64,000 nt of DNA, taken from assembly GCA_028551475.1 (NCBI GenBank), contig CM052354.1, positions 25,071,258 to 25,135,257 of the forward strand, written 5' to 3'. Origin of the DNA: Casuarina equisetifolia. Taxonomy: Eukaryota > Streptophyta > Magnoliopsida > Fagales > Casuarinaceae. This document shows, in pieces, positions 10,157-22,012 of the stretch; within the stretch, counting starts at the first letter, position 1, and each line of letters starts with the position of its first letter. The notes under the pieces were generated by a model, which was not told where the DNA came from, did no database searches, and worked only from the letters and a program-made list of their open reading frames with translations. The translations under genes were made by a program, and so were the position numbers.

Positions 10157-12077
10157 ATGATTCGTCTTCGACCTCCGTCGTGGAATTTCTCAACCATATT
10201 GTGTGTACTCATTCTTCTCATCCCAACAACATCAGCTGATTGCACTTGTGATACTACTACCAAAGACAAAACGAATAGTACAGCACTCCATTATAAACTG
10301 GGCGCAATAGCTGCCATTCTTGTTTCTAGTGTTCTCGGCGTATGCTTCCCCTTGGTAGGCAGGAAAATTCCCTCTCTAAGGCCTGAAAATGATTTCTTTT
10401 TCATAATCAAGGCTTTCGCCGCCGGTGTGATTCTGGCAACCGGATTTATCCATATACTACCGGATGCATTTGTAAACTTGTCTTCGCCTTGCCTTAGTCA
10501 AGTTCCGTGGGGCAATTATCCCTTCACAGGCCTCTTTGCCATGTCGTCAGCTATTATGACATTAATGGTCGACGGCTATGCCTCAAGCTATTATAGGAAG
10601 TCATTCCTAAGAAAGCAGGTGAATGGTTTTAACTCCAAGTATATAGGCATCTGCATAAATTACATGCGCATGCCCTGCGTTTTCGTCTTATCTCTAAGTA
10701 TTGTTTGGTTTTCACCCAAAAAAAAAAAAAAAAAAAGCAGGAAAATAAAGATGAAGAGAGGGCCGATGAGCGCGCGGGGCCCGTACCTGTTCACACGCAT
10801 ACCACCCATGGTCACGCTCATGGGTCGCTCAAACCTTCCCAAGGAGAATCGGCTCTGCCAGATCTAATTCGTCTACGTGTTATAGCAGAGGTAGTGGCTC
10901 AGATTAAGTTCATAGCTTTGTCAACTCTTTTCCAGTGGTAACCACAATAGGTCTAACTCTGATGGGTCTTTCCTTCAGGTGTTGGAATTAGGTATTGTGT
11001 TTCATTCGGTGATCATTGGAGTAGATTTGGGTGTTTCTCAAAGCGCACAGGATATAAAGCCTCTCCTGATAGCCTTGTGTTTCCATCAATTTTTTGAGGG
11101 CGTAGGGCTTGGTGGTTGCATCTCTCAGGTATAACTCCCAATCCTGTCACACTACTAAGAGAATCTCGATTTGCAAGCCTCTTCTGAATTAAATGTTGGT
11201 ATAGTTTTAGAGAGTTGGCAATTGGTTTGGACATCTTCTCATAATCATCACATTTTCATCTCTTTAATGGTGAACATAACTATGAACAGATAAAAGTAAG
11301 CTCACTTTGGCCAAATTATGCCTAGTTCCTGGAGAAAAAATCTGGAGTAATTTGTGCATATCGTATGGTAGGAAAGAAATACTAGGATGTTACGGGGTAA
11401 ATCTAAAACTTTGGAAAAGGTGTATCTAAGGTTCTTTATTATGTTTGGTCAAAATGAGAAGTTGTACCGACCATTGTTTGGCATGGACTAGTTATTTGAT
11501 ATGTGTTGAATTGGTGCTGCTTCGCAATCCCTATTTGTATTATTTGGTTCATTCTTTGGTTTTGTGTTGCAATCTCCCCCGTGTTTTCTAATGTTTGTTA
11601 TAGTATGTACTCATCAAGAGAAAGCATTATGTTTTTTGAAACTTCTCTCCCTTACCCCAAATTCAAGAAATACTGAATTTGTCAACAATTTGCTCCATCA
11701 ACTTTATGTATATAGGAAAATATCTAATTGCCCACCTAGTTTAGCAATTTGTTTTTTTGATCGCCATATAGGCAAAATTCAAGTCTATATCTGCGGCAAT
11801 AATGGCGGCATTCTTCTCACTCACTACTCCAGTGGGGGTCGCAATCGGTATTGGAATATCAAGCACTTACGATGAAAATAGCCCGACTGCTCTAATTGTT
11901 GAAGGAACTTTAAATGCCTTTGCAGCTGGAATTCTGATTTACATGTCGCTTGTCGACCTGCTTGCTCAGGATTTCATGAACCCCAAAGTGCAAGACGACC
12001 GGAAGTTGCAATTGGGGGCAAATGCTTCACTTCTTGTCGGGGCTGGTTTAATGGCTCTATTAGGTAAATGGGCATAA
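10157..12077 (+). CDS. ZIP gene 1: IRT/ZIP-type divalent metal transporter
   Basis: Exons 10157-10618, 10741-10890, 10979-11128 and 11772-12077 give 355 residues; all junctions are phase 0 with GT-AG. The family moves Zn, Fe, Mn or Cd into the cytoplasm, usually across the plasma membrane. An N-terminal hydrophobic signal (to about residue 27) is followed by eight expected membrane spans. The loop between spans 3 and 4 has a His cluster ([11 protein letters not shown], about 172-182). Span 4 has His213-Ser214, span 5 has His240-Gln241 and Glu244, the canonical metal site. Asp103 and Asp139 match IRT1 Asp100 and Asp136, but the residue matching IRT1 Glu103 is Val106. Span 4 reads GVDLG (Asp220) where most members have Ser. 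The intron 1 acceptor is preceded by 19 A instead of a pyrimidine tract. No perfect zinc-deficiency element is seen upstream. Whether it transports Zn or another metal is not decidable here. Confidence 0.9.
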
Positions 12078-12600
12078 CAAATGAGCACTAGGGTTGCGTT
12101 TTCTTTAAGGTTTTGATTGGGTATCTTACTGTGTTTTTACAGAAAGAAATATTTAGTAAAGAGACTGATAAAAAGTTCTGGCGGACTACCTAGTCCTGTA
12201 CCCTTGTCCTCCAATTTTTCTGCAGCTTCATTCATTTCATTAGCTTCTTTAGTAGAGATATGTTTTTTATTGTGTATCTGGAGAAAATATTAACTTACAC
12301 ACCGTAGGGACCATATGATAAGAATCCACAAGAGCCTATGGTACGTAGTAGAACATATAGTAGGTTTGTTGATTTTAGTTACTGAATTGTCAACACCAAA
12401 ACCAAAACATATTAAGAGCACCTTCCATCCAATATGAGTGTCCACGTTGGAAATCCACCTTTTAGCTGTGAATTCATACAAAGTAAAGTTAGGGAAGATC
12501 GAAACATCTTAGAGGTATAGAAAATTAATTGCTGATAAGCTCGAAAATTATATAAGATTTTCCCTTGAAAAGGGTAGTTTAAGAGGCTCAAAAGTCATCT
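12078..12600 (+). repeat. Conserved 3' flank of the tandem ZIP unit
   Basis: This non-coding flank recurs after genes 2, 3 and 5 (from 44039, 48622 and 57385). Shared pieces are 'TTTTTCTGCA(G/A)CTTCATTCATTT', 'TATGATAAGAATCCA', 'TAGTAGAACATA' and 'GAATTGTCAA(A/C)ACCAAAACC'. The duplicated unit thus includes gene plus flank. Confidence 0.75.
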
Positions 12601-14600
12601 CATTTGTTTTTCTAAAAAAAATAAAAATAAAATAATGCATCTTAATAGAAGAGGCCACTAATGAGGCATAAAAGATAAAGAGTACTTATGTGAGAGATAT
12701 TACAAAACAAGTATCCTAAGTTTAAATTTTTTCAATATTATATTACTGATTGACTTGAATATACTTTGGTATAGCTGCTTCTTTACAATTTAAAACATCA
12801 AACGAAGTTCTTGTTGGGTTATGGGTCATTTAAAAAATAAAAAATAAAAAGTTAGTCATGGAAGGAACCTCTTCTTCAACTGTGAAAGAAATATGTAATG
12901 CTTTATGCTTTTGCCCAAAAGTTTGCATCACAAAATAAGTGGACTTCATTTGATAATTTAAGAAGAAGAAAAATAATTATTTATCTAAAAGTTTAGATTA
13001 CTTGAATTGTAACCACCCATCCTTCTTTTTTTTTAATGAAATATCAAGTATTTATATATCATAAAAAAATGAAGTACAATACCATTTAATTAAAACATCC
13101 ATCACTTAAGTTCAAAAATATCACTTGGTTGTTAGCATTTTGTTAAAAGGCTCAAAGATTTAACTCAAAAATAAATTTATGAGTTAGATAAGCACTTTTT
13201 TCATTTAAGTTTTAAATTACATAATTAATGTGAGACTTTTGTCTTATATATATACTTTTGTATTCATGAGTAATATTTGACTCAAGGTTATATAAAATGA
13301 ATCAAATTGCCTTAAGGTCATAAACTTATTCATGTGGGTTAGGCCAATCTTAAATGTTATGAAGGTTCCCCTCCTATTTAGATCCTAATCCTAAGCCCAC
13401 TTTCTTACTTCAATGCGGGAAAAAAAAAAGAAAAAAAAAAGAAAGAAGAAGAGAAGAAGTTGTACTTACCCCTATAATGTCAAATCTTAAGACCCCCTCC
13501 ACCCAAGAGGAAGAATGTTTGAGTGGATTATTTTGTTCAATTTACATGGACTATTGTCATTTTTGTTGTCCTCTCCACCTCCTTCACCATCTACTTTCTC
13601 ACATATATGGAAGATGTTGATATGAAATAAAGTCCTTAAAGGAGCATGGTGAAAATGTTAGGAAGGTAGTCAAACAACTAAGATAGAGGAACCAATCAAA
13701 AAAGGGTCTTGTCTACACGGTACAAGGTTAGAGGGATACCGACCATTGTAATCAGTGATGAAGATGGAAAGGTCATGAGTGACAGTGGAGTTTAGATCAT
13801 TCGAGAGCATGAAATTGAAGGCTACTTTTCACGCAAGAAAGGACAGTTGAAAGATCAAGAGGAAGCAACTCGGAAGAATCAGTCCAAAGGACTCTCTTGG
13901 TCAACAGCTCAAGGTAGGCTCTATCACAGTAAGAGTTAGCAGCTATGTTAAATAAGAGGAGAAAGTATGGGACAACCAAATTTTGTAAAACCAAAGTTTG
14001 TATCAAGTTTGTTTCCCTCTAATGAAATAAAGGTCATGTTACCCGCTTCTTGTGGGTAAGTACATTTACTGAGAGATAGGTGGCAAAAGTGACTTGTTAA
14101 TAAATTTGCTACCTTAAAACTCCTAGAAGATTGAATTTAATGGACCTACACACATAGAATAAGAAAGCAATTGGTAACTTATTTGATTTCTAATAAACAA
14201 CCACTTAAGCTTTTAATGAGTCAATGGATGATCTTACAAAGATGTAAGGGAAAAAATGTATTAGAAGTAAAGATACGAGTGTTACTAAATTGGAGTTAAA
14301 GAAATATCTTACAAGTAATAAATGAGCTCTTACAACTACTTACAAGTTCTTAGTATAACATTGCTAAAAACTACTTAGAACTGAAGAAGAGTAAAGAAGT
14401 TGAATAAACAAAACTAGTATCAAAAAGAGGATTATGAAAGCACAATTTTATATGTTGGATTATTATGAAAAACAAACTTTACATAACAAATAAAATTGTT
14501 ACATAAAACAACATAGTTTAACAATGCAACCTATGTCAACCATAACAAGAATGAAAGAAGCATTTATATTAGAGGAAAAATTCTAACTAAATACTTATAG
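12601..14600. other. Gene-poor stretch
   Basis: AT-rich, with a purine run (A and G only) at about 13421-13458. The frame at 13797-14006 (minus) shows no recognisable domain. I see no gene here. Confidence 0.55.
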
Positions 14601-14944
14601 TAACTTCTTTTTGTTAACCATTACAATTGTTTTGAAGTTGAACCTTCTCATTAACATGATTATTTTCTTATTATAAACATGTATCTTTTCATTTTCTTAA
14701 TATTTTCCTTTGAAAGAGAAAACAGCGTGCCGGCTTTCAAAAGGTGGTTTACAGCATGAATTTGCACAAAGTTCTTTTTATCGATAGTTGTTTTCTTTGT
14801 CAAAAATTAGGCCTTCTTCAATACTCAATATTATATCACAAGGATCACCTAAGCTACGTTCATTTTATGCATTAATGACCGAAAGTATAAAACCAAGAAA
14901 TGTTTACCTTATTGCGGATGCCCCCATGTGGTGAGACATTCTTT

Positions 14945-15407
14945 TTAAAATTTTTGTTTTTCTTGGCGTGACACTATTGTAAGCATAGGTGATGAGCTAA
15001 ATGCCTCCATTGTCTTCTGTACAATTATAAAGTAATGTTGAGGTTCATTTTTCGTATCCGCAATGTAGAATATAAAATGGATGAATCCTCCGTTGTCAAT
15101 GTTGCGTGTCATAACGCTCCGGTTGTGCCAAGCTATGGTTTCGATCAAGAGGTCTATGCCACCAGAGAATGTCGACATTTGCTGCAATCCTGGAAGCAGT
15201 ATTCTCTTCTAATCAGCTCTTAAACCAGCTGTAGGACTTGAAGTTATCACCTTTGTGTTACTTCATTATTCCCACATGTTCTCCAATTGCCGTCCAACCT
15301 AGGAACCATTTACAGATGATTCTTGCAATGGTAGGATTTAATCCCAAAAATATTGATAGAACGGATGAAGATTTGGTAGAGTTCCCTTCTGTTGTTCTCG
15401 GAATCCC
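14945..15407. promoter_or_regulatory. Orphan ZIP upstream block with no ZIP gene attached
   Basis: Matches the DNA before ZIP genes 2 and 3 (41240-41606 and 46068-46650), including an ATGTCGACAT palindrome and the line 'TTACAGATGATTCTTGCAAT'. Similarity to the gene 2 block stops abruptly after 'TGTTGTTCTCGGAATC', where the F-box/RNase block starts; the gene 2 block continues into its promoter. On the minus strand it also keeps an open frame (14945-15187) with HFIFYIAD and QHYFI motifs that is partly preserved at 46068-46316, perhaps an exon remnant of an unidentified gene. Confidence 0.7.
15169..15178. promoter_or_regulatory. ZDRE-like palindrome ATGTCGACAT (orphan)
   Basis: Perfect match to RTGTCGACAY, in the context AGAATGTCGACATTTGCTGC, as before ZIP gene 2. 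No ZIP gene now follows within 26 kb. Confidence 0.6.
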
Positions 15408-15699
15408 AAAAAATTTCGTGATCTATTTTCCTCTAGCTTCTTTTTTAAGAAATATATTAAAATTTTTGCTTACCACTATAATAAATTCTACTAGCTTTAA
15501 AGTCAATTTTTGAATTCGTCAAAATAGAATATAGACTTCAAGTTCATATTACCTATTAAAGAGGTCATTATACGGTAATATAATCACAAAATTAGAGTTT
15601 TTTACTAAGGAAAATAGATAATTCTCATGTCTACATCTACAACATTCACATTATTGAGAAAGGAAAACTCATTTGCATGCAACTTTGGCACATGCTTAG

Positions 15700-15965
15700 A
15701 ATATTGTATGAGTGGATGCAAAATCAAGATTTTTAGAAAACTTGTTGCATGGTATTGACACCAAAAACCAAGAGAGTTTGCCTTGTGGAAGGAACTCCAT
15801 GAAAAACGTACTAGAGGAGCAAAATTTCCATGGGATCATGCGAAAAGCATAGCAACTTGCTCCTCCAACAACCACCAACATAGGTCTACCCACAATGCTT
15901 TGGCCTATGCAACTTGGTGGTTTGTCTCTTGTTCTAGACAACAAAAAGGCCATAACCATGAAAGT
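15700..15965 (+). repeat. Unidentified coding-like fragment, one of six copies
   Basis: The plus strand can be read as KELHEK-TRGAKFPWDHAK, then NNHQHRSTHNALAYATWWF. Relatives occur at about 17060-17300, 33060-33325 and 34440-34650 on the plus strand, and in inverted form within 32363-32600 and 40200-40450. I do not recognise the family. It may be a fragment of a host gene carried along with the F-box locus, or part of an old element. Confidence 0.5.
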
Positions 15966-16302
15966 TATTAGTTTTTATTTTTAGTTCGTCAAAAGGAGGA
16001 TGCAAATCGATGTCAAACTTAAAACTCCTTAAAAAATGAAGTTTTCAGCCCACCAATGACTCTATTGTGGTATGACTCAACTAGAATACCATCTTATAAG
16101 AAGATTTATATCAAGTTCTAATTGTTGCACCATTTAGCATGGATAATTGTTTGTAATTACCCTAATCACCTTCAAAATAGCATATTGTAGGGAGGAAAGA
16201 AAAGCATATTATAGAAAATTTAAACATACCAATAGCTAGAGTTCATCCTTACAATGAAAACACATAAAAATTGTTTCCTTAGTCCCTTAATCCATCCATT
16301 AA

Positions 16303-16709
16303 AGGATCAATAGAAGAAAACCAAGTTAAAGTAACACAAAAAGGTAGAGAATTATTAGTTGAAGCACAAAATTCCTGAACGCTATGATTCTCCATATCAA
16401 AAGCACCAAGTTTCTTTCTATCATGGAAGTAAATGCAATTCTCTTAAAATTCAATAACTTTTGGAACACCAATAAAGAAAGAATGGTAATAACTTAAAAA
16501 GAATGCTCAATCATCCAAGCTTTTTATCAAAACCCATTGTCCAATCTCTTCATCCAACTTATACACCTTCACATCAATCGTCTTATGATCAAGTTTTTTC
16601 ATGCATGTTCTCAATCTATCAACAACATAAAGAGATTCACATGATTCCACTCACCAAAAAATGAAGGTGAAAATTGTGCCAATTTTATGGATGAACTTTC
16701 TATAATGTC
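16303..16709 (-). pseudogene. F-box/DUF295 C-terminal fragment (copy L)
   Basis: Aligns with the last third of the F-box gene at 17559-18722, from the VDRLRT...KLDHKTIDVKVYKLDEEIGQW region to the C-terminus. Stops and small indels interrupt it, and the N-terminal two thirds, including the F-box, is absent. It belongs to the first subunit of the 1.4-kb tandem repeat. Confidence 0.8.
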
Positions 16710-17558
16710 TTCTTTCTCTTGGTAACAATATTACGTCTTTATATTTACTCATACAAATTACATGGTCGATTGATTTAGAATACGAGAAATAATTAAAATT
16801 ACTTGAAAACTTTTTAAGAAAATTCCATGATCTATTTTCCTCTAGCTTCTTTTTTTTAGGAAATATGTTAGAAGTTCTATTTGCATAGCAATAAATTCTA
16901 CGCGCTTTGAAGTCAATTTTTGAATTCATCAAAATAGAATATAAACTTCAAGTTCATAGTACCTATTAAAGAGGTTCTAATATGGTAATATACTCATAAA
17001 ATTAGACTTCTTTACCAAGAAAATAGATAATTCTCATGTCTACATCTACAACATTTCCACTATTGAGAAAGAAAAACCCACTTGTATGCAACTTTGGCAC
17101 ATGCCTAGAATACTGTATGAGTGGATGCAAAATCAAGTTTTTAGGAAACTTGTCACATGGTATTGACACTAGAACCAAGAGAGTTTGCCTTGTGGAAGGA
17201 ACTCCATGAAAAACATACCAGAGGAGCAAAATTTCCATGAGATCATGTGAAAACCATAGCAACCAACTCCTCCAACTATTGCCAACATAGGTCAACCCAC
17301 AATGTCAAACTTAAAACTTCTTTTGTGGTATGACTCGACTAGAATACTAGCATATAAGAAGATTTATATCAAGCCCTAATTGTTATACCATTTAGCATGG
17401 ATAATTGTTTGTAATTATGTTAATCACCATTAAAACAACGTACTGTGGAAAGGAAGGAAAAACAAATTATAAAAAAATTAAACATACCAATAGGAAGAGT
17501 TCAACCTTACAATAAAAACACATAAAAATAGTTTCCTCATTCCTTTAATCCATCCATT

Positions 17559-18722
17559 TTAAGGATCAACAGAAGAAAACCAGGTTGGAGTAACACAACA
17601 AGGTAGAAAATTATTTGTGGAAGCACAAAATTCTTGAATGCTATGATCCTCCATATCAAAAGCACCAAATTCCATTACATCACGAAAATAAATGCAATTC
17701 TCTTTACATCCAACAAGTTCTGGTGCTGAAATAGAGAAAGAATGGTAACAACCTAAAAAGAATGCTCGATCACCCAAACTTTTTATCAAAACCCATTGTC
17801 CAATCTCTTCATCCAACTTATACACCTTCACATCAATTGTCTTATGATCAAGTTTTTCCATGCGTGTTCTCAATCTATCAACAACATAAAGAGATTCACA
17901 TGATTCCACCAAATGCTTTCGGTCACCTAACACATTAGAAAACGGAGGTGAAAACTGTACCAATTTTAAGGATGAACTTTCTATCTGCGAAAGCTTTCCA
18001 TATTTATCAATAACATAAAATTGGCCCTTATAAACAATAATATCCATGTGTTCCAAATCCCGATCATCTATAGAAGTCCACATCTCATCCCCATATCTTG
18101 CAAAGGCTAATCTCCCAAATTGAAGCATCAAGAAAGCCGCCGACTCAAATGCATTAGTCGAAGTTGAACTATGGGACATCACAACTTTAGTGGAGCAAAA
18201 ATCATAAGTGTAGCGATGGGGTACACGAAAGTTAGGGCTTCGATAATTGCTATCCGGGTAGTAACCACCAAATTCAAGGCAATACATTTTACCTACTTCC
18301 ATGACCCGAAAATTCAATAAATTCAAAATCTTCGACTTAAGCTCGTACTTGAATACTGCGTAGGAGAGTGGTTCTGCAAGACGCAATCCTCCTGAACTTG
18401 AATCTTCAACCTTGATCAACCAACCCTTATTCAAAGAAGAATTTGAAGTTGGGAAAGGATTTAATGGTTTAAGAAGATAGAGTGTGCTTTCGTAAAGATG
18501 ACCTGGAGATTGTATTGCAATCGTAGATCCAAACGCTGTGTCGGGGTGTGGGAACTTAATAGGAAAGCGAGGATAGAGAGCATGGGTCGGTGGGATGGAA
18601 GAGCGCCAAAGGGTACATACACCACGAAATCGGGGAACATCAACGCGAGGGTCTAGGCTTTTGCTAATGATAATCAAGAGTTCCCTCGGAAGATCCAACC
18701 AGTCAACCACTCTCTCAGACAT
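17559..18722 (-). CDS. F-box protein, SKIP23-like with DUF295 domain (copy L)
   Basis: An intact frame of 387 residues when started at the Met before SERVVDWLDLPREL. An upstream in-frame Met would add 18 residues, but the same stretch in the inverted paralogue (30660-30720) looks like leader or intron end, so I prefer the inner start. Residues about 5-45 form an F-box (DWLDLPRELL...VCTLWRSSIP), which binds SKP1 in SCF ubiquitin ligases. The DUF295 region lies towards the C-terminus (DIIVYKGQFYVIDKYGKL...GAFDMEDHSIQEF...TWFSS). No intron is seen. Its target is unknown. It lies 1.8 kb from the RNase T2 start, in opposite orientation. Copy R differs at about 14 residues. Confidence 0.85.
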   Translation of the reverse strand: MSERVVDWLDLPRELLIIISKSLDPRVDVPRFRGVCTLWRSSIPPTHALYPRFPIKFPHPDTAFGSTIAIQSPGHLYESTLYLLKPLNPFPTSNSSLNKGWLIKVEDSSSGGLRLAEPLSYAVFKYELKSKILNLLNFRVMEVGKMYCLEFGGYYPDSNYRSPNFRVPHRYTYDFCSTKVVMSHSSTSTNAFESAAFLMLQFGRLAFARYGDEMWTSIDDRDLEHMDIIVYKGQFYVIDKYGKLSQIESSSLKLVQFSPPFSNVLGDRKHLVESCESLYVVDRLRTRMEKLDHKTIDVKVYKLDEEIGQWVLIKSLGDRAFFLGCYHSFSISAPELVGCKENCIYFRDVMEFGAFDMEDHSIQEFCASTNNFLPCCVTPTWFSSVDP

Positions 18723-19257
18723 ACCTTTGCTGTTTGATGGACTTTGGTAATGAAGCAATTCTACAGGGATCAACAATGAGTGATAAAAATTATCAATTTC
18801 ATACTAAAATAGTATATAAGATAGAAATCAAACCAAAAAGTTTAGGAAATCAAAACCTAAACTTTATGCTTTAGAGGAGGATGCCACTTAAGCTTTCAAG
18901 CTCAAAACAATTAGTCTATTTTTCCTTGACCTAGTGACTATTAAATAGCCTATTTGACCTAAATTGACTAGGCTTGGAATATCCAAAGTTATTGGGTTAG
19001 AGATGCCCAAAACGTAAAATTTAATGATCTAAAAAGCTCGATAATAAAACAAATGTTAAAAAACCAATTAAAACTACGAGTTTGATTTAACGACAACCAA
19101 ACTACTACAAAGCTTATGACGGATTATTTGATGATGTTTAAACGGTTTTACCCAAAATGCAAGAGGGGCCGAAGCAGAGCTTAATTTTAGAAAATGCAAG
19201 GCTCATCGCAGACGTCAAACACAATTGGACATGTAATTTGATTTCTAAGTGCATAGG

Positions 19258-19540
19258 CTAAACCCTAATTCGACGATGGGAAAGTTCAAATAGTTCAAAG
19301 TCGTAAGGTGAAGAGGGGAGAACCTGAATCTCTGATTGGAGAGTGAGATCGAAAAGCTGCAAGTTTCCCGAGTTTGACTTCTCGGCCTTGATCAACCAAG
19401 CGTTGTTGCGAGAAGAAGATAGAGTGCGCTTTAGCAGAGACAATCAACCGGCCCTTTTACCACTGACGCTGATCCGAACGGGGTATGGGAATTTGTGAGG
19501 AAAGCGAAGAGACCGAGCGTGTGTCGGTTTAGTAAAAAAA
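19258..19540 (-). pseudogene. DUF295 F-box fragment upstream of copy L F-box gene
   Basis: The minus frame reads SLLKRTLSSSRNNAWLIKAE, matching TLYLLKP...KGWLIKVEDSSSGG of the neighbouring F-box gene. Eroded sequence up to about 19540 continues the match (FPH/KFPY region). The F-box itself and the C-terminal half are missing. It is an older, more diverged paralogue than the 17559-18722 gene and is present in all three loci. Confidence 0.7.
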
Positions 19541-19836
19541 AAGATACGGTTTTACTTCAAATATAATAAAATAAAAAAAAATTCATTATTTAGTAATTTA
19601 TGTATATATATACTTATTTTATTTCTTTATTTTGGGCCACTCAGCCCAGCCCACTAGTTTTATAAATTGTAATGGGCCTTCAGAGGCCCATTTAGATTGA
19701 ATAAATTTAGGTTGTAGGCTCAATGTATTTGAATTTTTTGAAAAGGCCTATTCGGATGGATTTATGTTAATAAATGAAGATTCATTTTAGCTCTCTTGTT
19801 CTCTCTTCTCCCCATTCTTTTCTCGGTCCCCCATGC

Positions 19837-20337
19837 AATTTTCTTCTCTTGTTTGTCTCTTTGCTAACAAGTTGGTTGGCAACAGCACAGAGAGTACAAA
19901 GATAGAAGTCCGAGCTAGATAAAGGTAAGGGCATTGTGTTTATTTAATTTTTTTTTCTTTTTTTTTTGGTTAGCATAAGTCATGTTGCACTGAATGATTC
20001 ATACATATAAGGAATAAAGTTGAAATAACTTGACAAAATCAGGCACGACCCTGCCTTTGCATGTGTTTGAAAACTAAGGAAGGGTGTGCAATTTTCTTCT
20101 CTTCTTTGTCTCTTTGCTAACAAGTTGGTTGGCAACAGCACAAAGAGTACAAAGATGGAAGTCCGAGCTAGATAAAGGTAAGGGTATTTTGTTTATTTAT
20201 TTTTTTTTTTTACTTTTTTTGGTTAGCATAAGTCATGTTGCACTAAATTATTCGTAAATATAAGGAATAAAGTTGAAATAATTTGACAAAATCAGGCACG
20301 ACCCTGTTGCATGTGTTTGAAAACTAAAGAAGGGTGT
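19837..20337 (+). repeat. Tandem duplication (about 250 bp) in front of RNase copy L
   Basis: Two copies share 'CAATTTTCTTCTCTT', 'GCTAACAAGTTGGTTGGCAA', 'AGTCCGAGCTAGATAAAGGT', a T-rich run and 'CATAAGTCATGTTGCACT'. The pair lies 200-700 bases before the RNase start and is conserved in copy R, so it may be promoter DNA. Confidence 0.85.
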
Positions 20338-20541
20338 GGGTTGGTTTTTTTATTTCCTCTTTTTGTAAACAAGATTAATTGTATTGTAAATTATACCATT
20401 TTCGTTAAATAAGATTAACTGCATCGGGTGGAAAGGTTATTATATAAGTGCATGTAAGAAGAGATACAAAATCATCTCTTTCTCCTTCACCCCTTGCTCA
20501 TCCTCTTTCATTGTGAAGCGTTCTGAGCTTTCTTTCTGAGC

Positions 20542-20701
20542 ATGGGTTTCCGTTTGTTTTGTTTATTGATTTTTGTCATAGGCTTCTCCTCTGCACAAGT
20601 AAACTATGACTACTTGTATTTGGCCCTCCAGTGGCCTGCATCGTTTTGCAACAATTATCTCACATGTAACCCAAATCTTCCTGATTTCTTCACGATCACA
20701 G
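20542..20701 (+). pseudogene. RNase T2, truncated copy L
   Basis: Encodes a signal peptide ([17 protein letters not shown]) and the first 52 residues of the RNase, nearly identical to copy R, up to PDFFTI. There it breaks one residue before the catalytic His of the FTIHGLWP motif and runs into the 3' end of the convergent lyase gene. Both active-site motifs and exons 2-3 are missing, so it cannot be an enzyme. TATA and tandem promoter repeats remain upstream. Confidence 0.9.
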
Positions 20702-22012
20702 GTAGTACATTTTGTTTGCGTTAGAGAAACAGCGTTGTCCCCCACCACTAGCTGAGCACCTGGTATGTCCACATTGAAAAGCCAGTAGAGCCCTTGAATT
20801 CCGTGCCTCGCAATGGTGTTATCTTTCCCAATATTTCAACTTGAAAATAGAGGAGGATTTGTTTGCGGGTCATTAATCCGAGCTTGTAAGTCAGAAGCAT
20901 GAGCAGTTGCAAGTGCTAGTCGTAGTATATAGGTAGCACGCTGCTCCACGTTGTCAAGTTTGAACTTGATTTGCCATGTGGATGCCACATATGTGTTATT
21001 ACCTTTCTTCCTGGGAACTTGAGCAAAGAACCAGTCTTTTCTGTAGTCACTAGTCCCGACCGAGTAAACCAGGTCTGCATTAGGGTATAGTTCTGTATAT
21101 CTTTCCCATAATCCATATTGCCGAAATCTCTCGGTATGATTAAGATAAAGTCCGTTCACATATTTTGGGTTAGGATCGGGAATATAGTATTCAGCAGCGA
21201 TCTGATCTGGAATGCCTATTTCCCACATCAAGGTGACTACTGCCTGCTTCACATGCCATTCAAATCACACAACCCCCATGATAAAGAACATGAAAAGCTG
21301 CAGGAAAAGTCCAAGGCTAGACCTGAGGTTATGTTAACAACAACGTCATATTTGTAGTCGCCGATGTGTCCGGGAACCCATGCGTAAAGATCATAATCAC
21401 CAGCATGTACGTGGTTGATATTGAAATAGCCATTCTTATCAGCTCTACTCCAAAACTGGTATCCCTGATCACAAGAAAAACGTCTTTTAAGTTCTTTGTA
21501 TCTCCGTAGTTGGAATGGAACATGGAATTTATATTACCTTGGTTGCCCTTTGCCAGGATCCAACGGCACCCGGGGCTGCCAGTCCCACAAAAGCACCATT
21601 CGTAGGTATGTGCACTTCACTAATATACCCGGACAACACAACGCTTGAGCTTCTAAACGTAAGATAAAGACTTCAGAAAAATGCTTTTGAAAAGAAAAAA
21701 GAGGAGAGCCACCAGATTACCTGTCTCGGACTAGTAACCTGCCGCTAACATTACCACGTTGAGCTGCTGATTGGAAGTCTGCTGAAGCTGGGAAATCATA
21801 GGCCAGGATTAAACTTCCTTCATCATCTGAAAAACATCCGTTGGTTCTCATTAGTCGGTTGTAAAAGTAATCGCTGGTATGTGAATTCCGGGTTTAACAT
21901 GCGAAGAACCTGCTGCTTAGCATTATCCCAGAGCGCGTAATTTCCATCCGTCAAATTGTTAAGATAAAAGAAAACTGGGCCAAATTTCATTACCAGATCC
22001 TCTCCGCCATAG

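Larger units (their letters stand above)
15408..22012. repeat. Segmental duplication, copy L (F-box / RNase T2 / RG lyase)
   Basis: Aligns with 32771-40183 in direct orientation; by my count about 10 substitutions over 18781-19860 (about 0.9%) and about 1.6% in the lyase part. The copy continues past the retrotransposon from 27683 to about 27795. Within it, the first 1.4 kb is itself a tandem repeat: 15408-16816 recurs from 16817 (both begin with 'GATCTATTTTCCTCTAGCTT' after a few bases), and each subunit ends in F-box C-terminal sequence. Confidence 0.9.

Noticed and set aside
15783-15971. A 62-codon host gene
   Set aside because: It is one of six copies of a broken repeated fragment; no copy has a full frame.
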